Below, in pieces: positions 27,961 to 28,287 of a stretch of 28,287 bases of DNA (within the stretch, counting starts at the first letter, position 1; every line of letters begins with the position of its first letter). The stretch covers positions 1 through 28,287 of the IMG/VR virus record IMGVR_UViG_3300025695_001894; one strand, written 5' to 3'. The position numbers and the translations under genes were made by a program. Source of the DNA: a virus. The notes beneath the pieces were generated by a model that had not been told where the DNA came from, searched no databases, and saw only the letters and a list, made by a program, of their open reading frames with translations.

Positions 27961-28287
27961 ATGCCAGCACAATGGCCAACATTTGTTAAAAACGTCTCTA
28001 AAAAATTAGAATCTAGAAGTGCAGATCCTAGAAAGGAATTTGCTATATTTTTAGCAAATGAGTATTTTAACGCCGTTAAGAGTTCTCAAACTATATTTGG
28101 AAATAAACATGTTTCTGGCAAGAAACGTATTTTAGAAAAAGGATTTATTGCAGCCTTCAAAGAAATTTATGAAAATGAAACAATCAAGTTTGAGAATAAA
28201 TTTGAAATGTCAAGGTATTCGGATTTCTTTGAACCTCTACCTAACAACAATTTTGATTTTGATCCCCTTTGTGAAATTGAAGAATGG
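27961..28287 (+). CDS. N-terminal part of a probable tail protein
   Basis: The frame is open from the ATG at 27961 to the window edge (109 codons, no stop). The N-terminus MPAQWPTFVKNVSKKLESRS and the helix-rich stretch EFAIFLANEYFNAVKSSQTIFGNKH look like a virion protein, and it follows the spike gene in the baseplate operon. Its length and function cannot be judged because the 3' part is outside the window. Confidence 0.7.
   Translation, partial: MPAQWPTFVKNVSKKLESRSADPRKEFAIFLANEYFNAVKSSQTIFGNKHVSGKKRILEKGFIAAFKEIYENETIKFENKFEMSRYSDFFEPLPNNNFDFDPLCEIEEW

Noticed and set aside
1-28287. tRNA genes, CRISPR arrays, insertion sequences or attachment sites
   Set aside because: The gaps were read for cloverleaf shapes, spaced repeats and terminal inverted repeats with a transposase; none was found.

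Overview
This window looks like part of a tailed-phage genome: a myovirus with T4-type logic, probably infecting a Bacteroidota (Flavobacteriia-like) host. Phage origin rests on a baseplate gene block at the right end (LysM/gp53-like protein, hub, gp5/gpV-like spike), a free-standing GIY-YIG homing endonuclease, PhoH, UV endonuclease and dCMP deaminase, and near-total packing of genes on the + strand with 1-20 nt overlaps. No gap between genes exceeds about 120 bases. The host inference is softer. The DNA is very AT-rich, almost no start codon has a Shine-Dalgarno sequence, several leaders carry a TATATTTA/TATATTTG box like the Bacteroidota -7 element, and DUF2061, LETM1-like and bS21-like proteins fit that phylum.

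Layout. Positions 1-600: the end of an unknown gene and a small DUF7936-like phage protein. Positions 689-8524: a surface-chemistry island with a GT9-like glycosyltransferase, a sulfotransferase, an APS kinase, a HAD phosphatase, an HxGH nucleotidyltransferase, a DUF2061 membrane protein, a DUF6445-like 2OG-Fe(II) oxygenase, a double glycosyltransferase, a DEDDy exonuclease and a third glycosyltransferase. The adjacent sulfotransferase and PAPS-forming kinase suggest the phage sulfates a glycan or other acceptor.

Positions 8528-11998: a chaperone and translation block with Hsp20, a CbpA-like DnaJ, a bS21-like ribosomal protein and PhoH, interleaved with three small acidic proteins sharing a UVR-like 'EEYEKC' C-terminus. 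Positions 12009-13948: the GIY-YIG endonuclease, RNase HII and a membrane protein. The starts of the endonuclease and of rnhB lie in inverted repeats with a putative late promoter between the arms, the arrangement T4 uses to silence late genes on early transcripts. Positions 13949-15149: small unknown genes behind duplicated terminator/promoter modules, then uvdE to 16079.

Positions 16091-19142: a cluster in which four of five proteins begin with the same short tag, M-x2-(I/V/L)-(K/Q)-x-F-E-x-(F/W/Y), similar to the T4 capsid-targeting sequence. Their payloads include a zinc ribbon + LETM1-like + GNAT protein and a ParB-like + putative ADP-ribosyltransferase-like protein, so they may be packaged, injected effectors. 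Positions 19201-22137: dCMP deaminase and six unknown proteins. Positions 22182-28287: the tail baseplate operon, cut by the window end.

Two candidate promoter classes recur: TATATAAT/TATATAAA about 17-24 nt before start codons (T4-late-like), and TATATTTR with a longer leader (host-sigma-like). All assignments come from reading the sequence; no searches were run.
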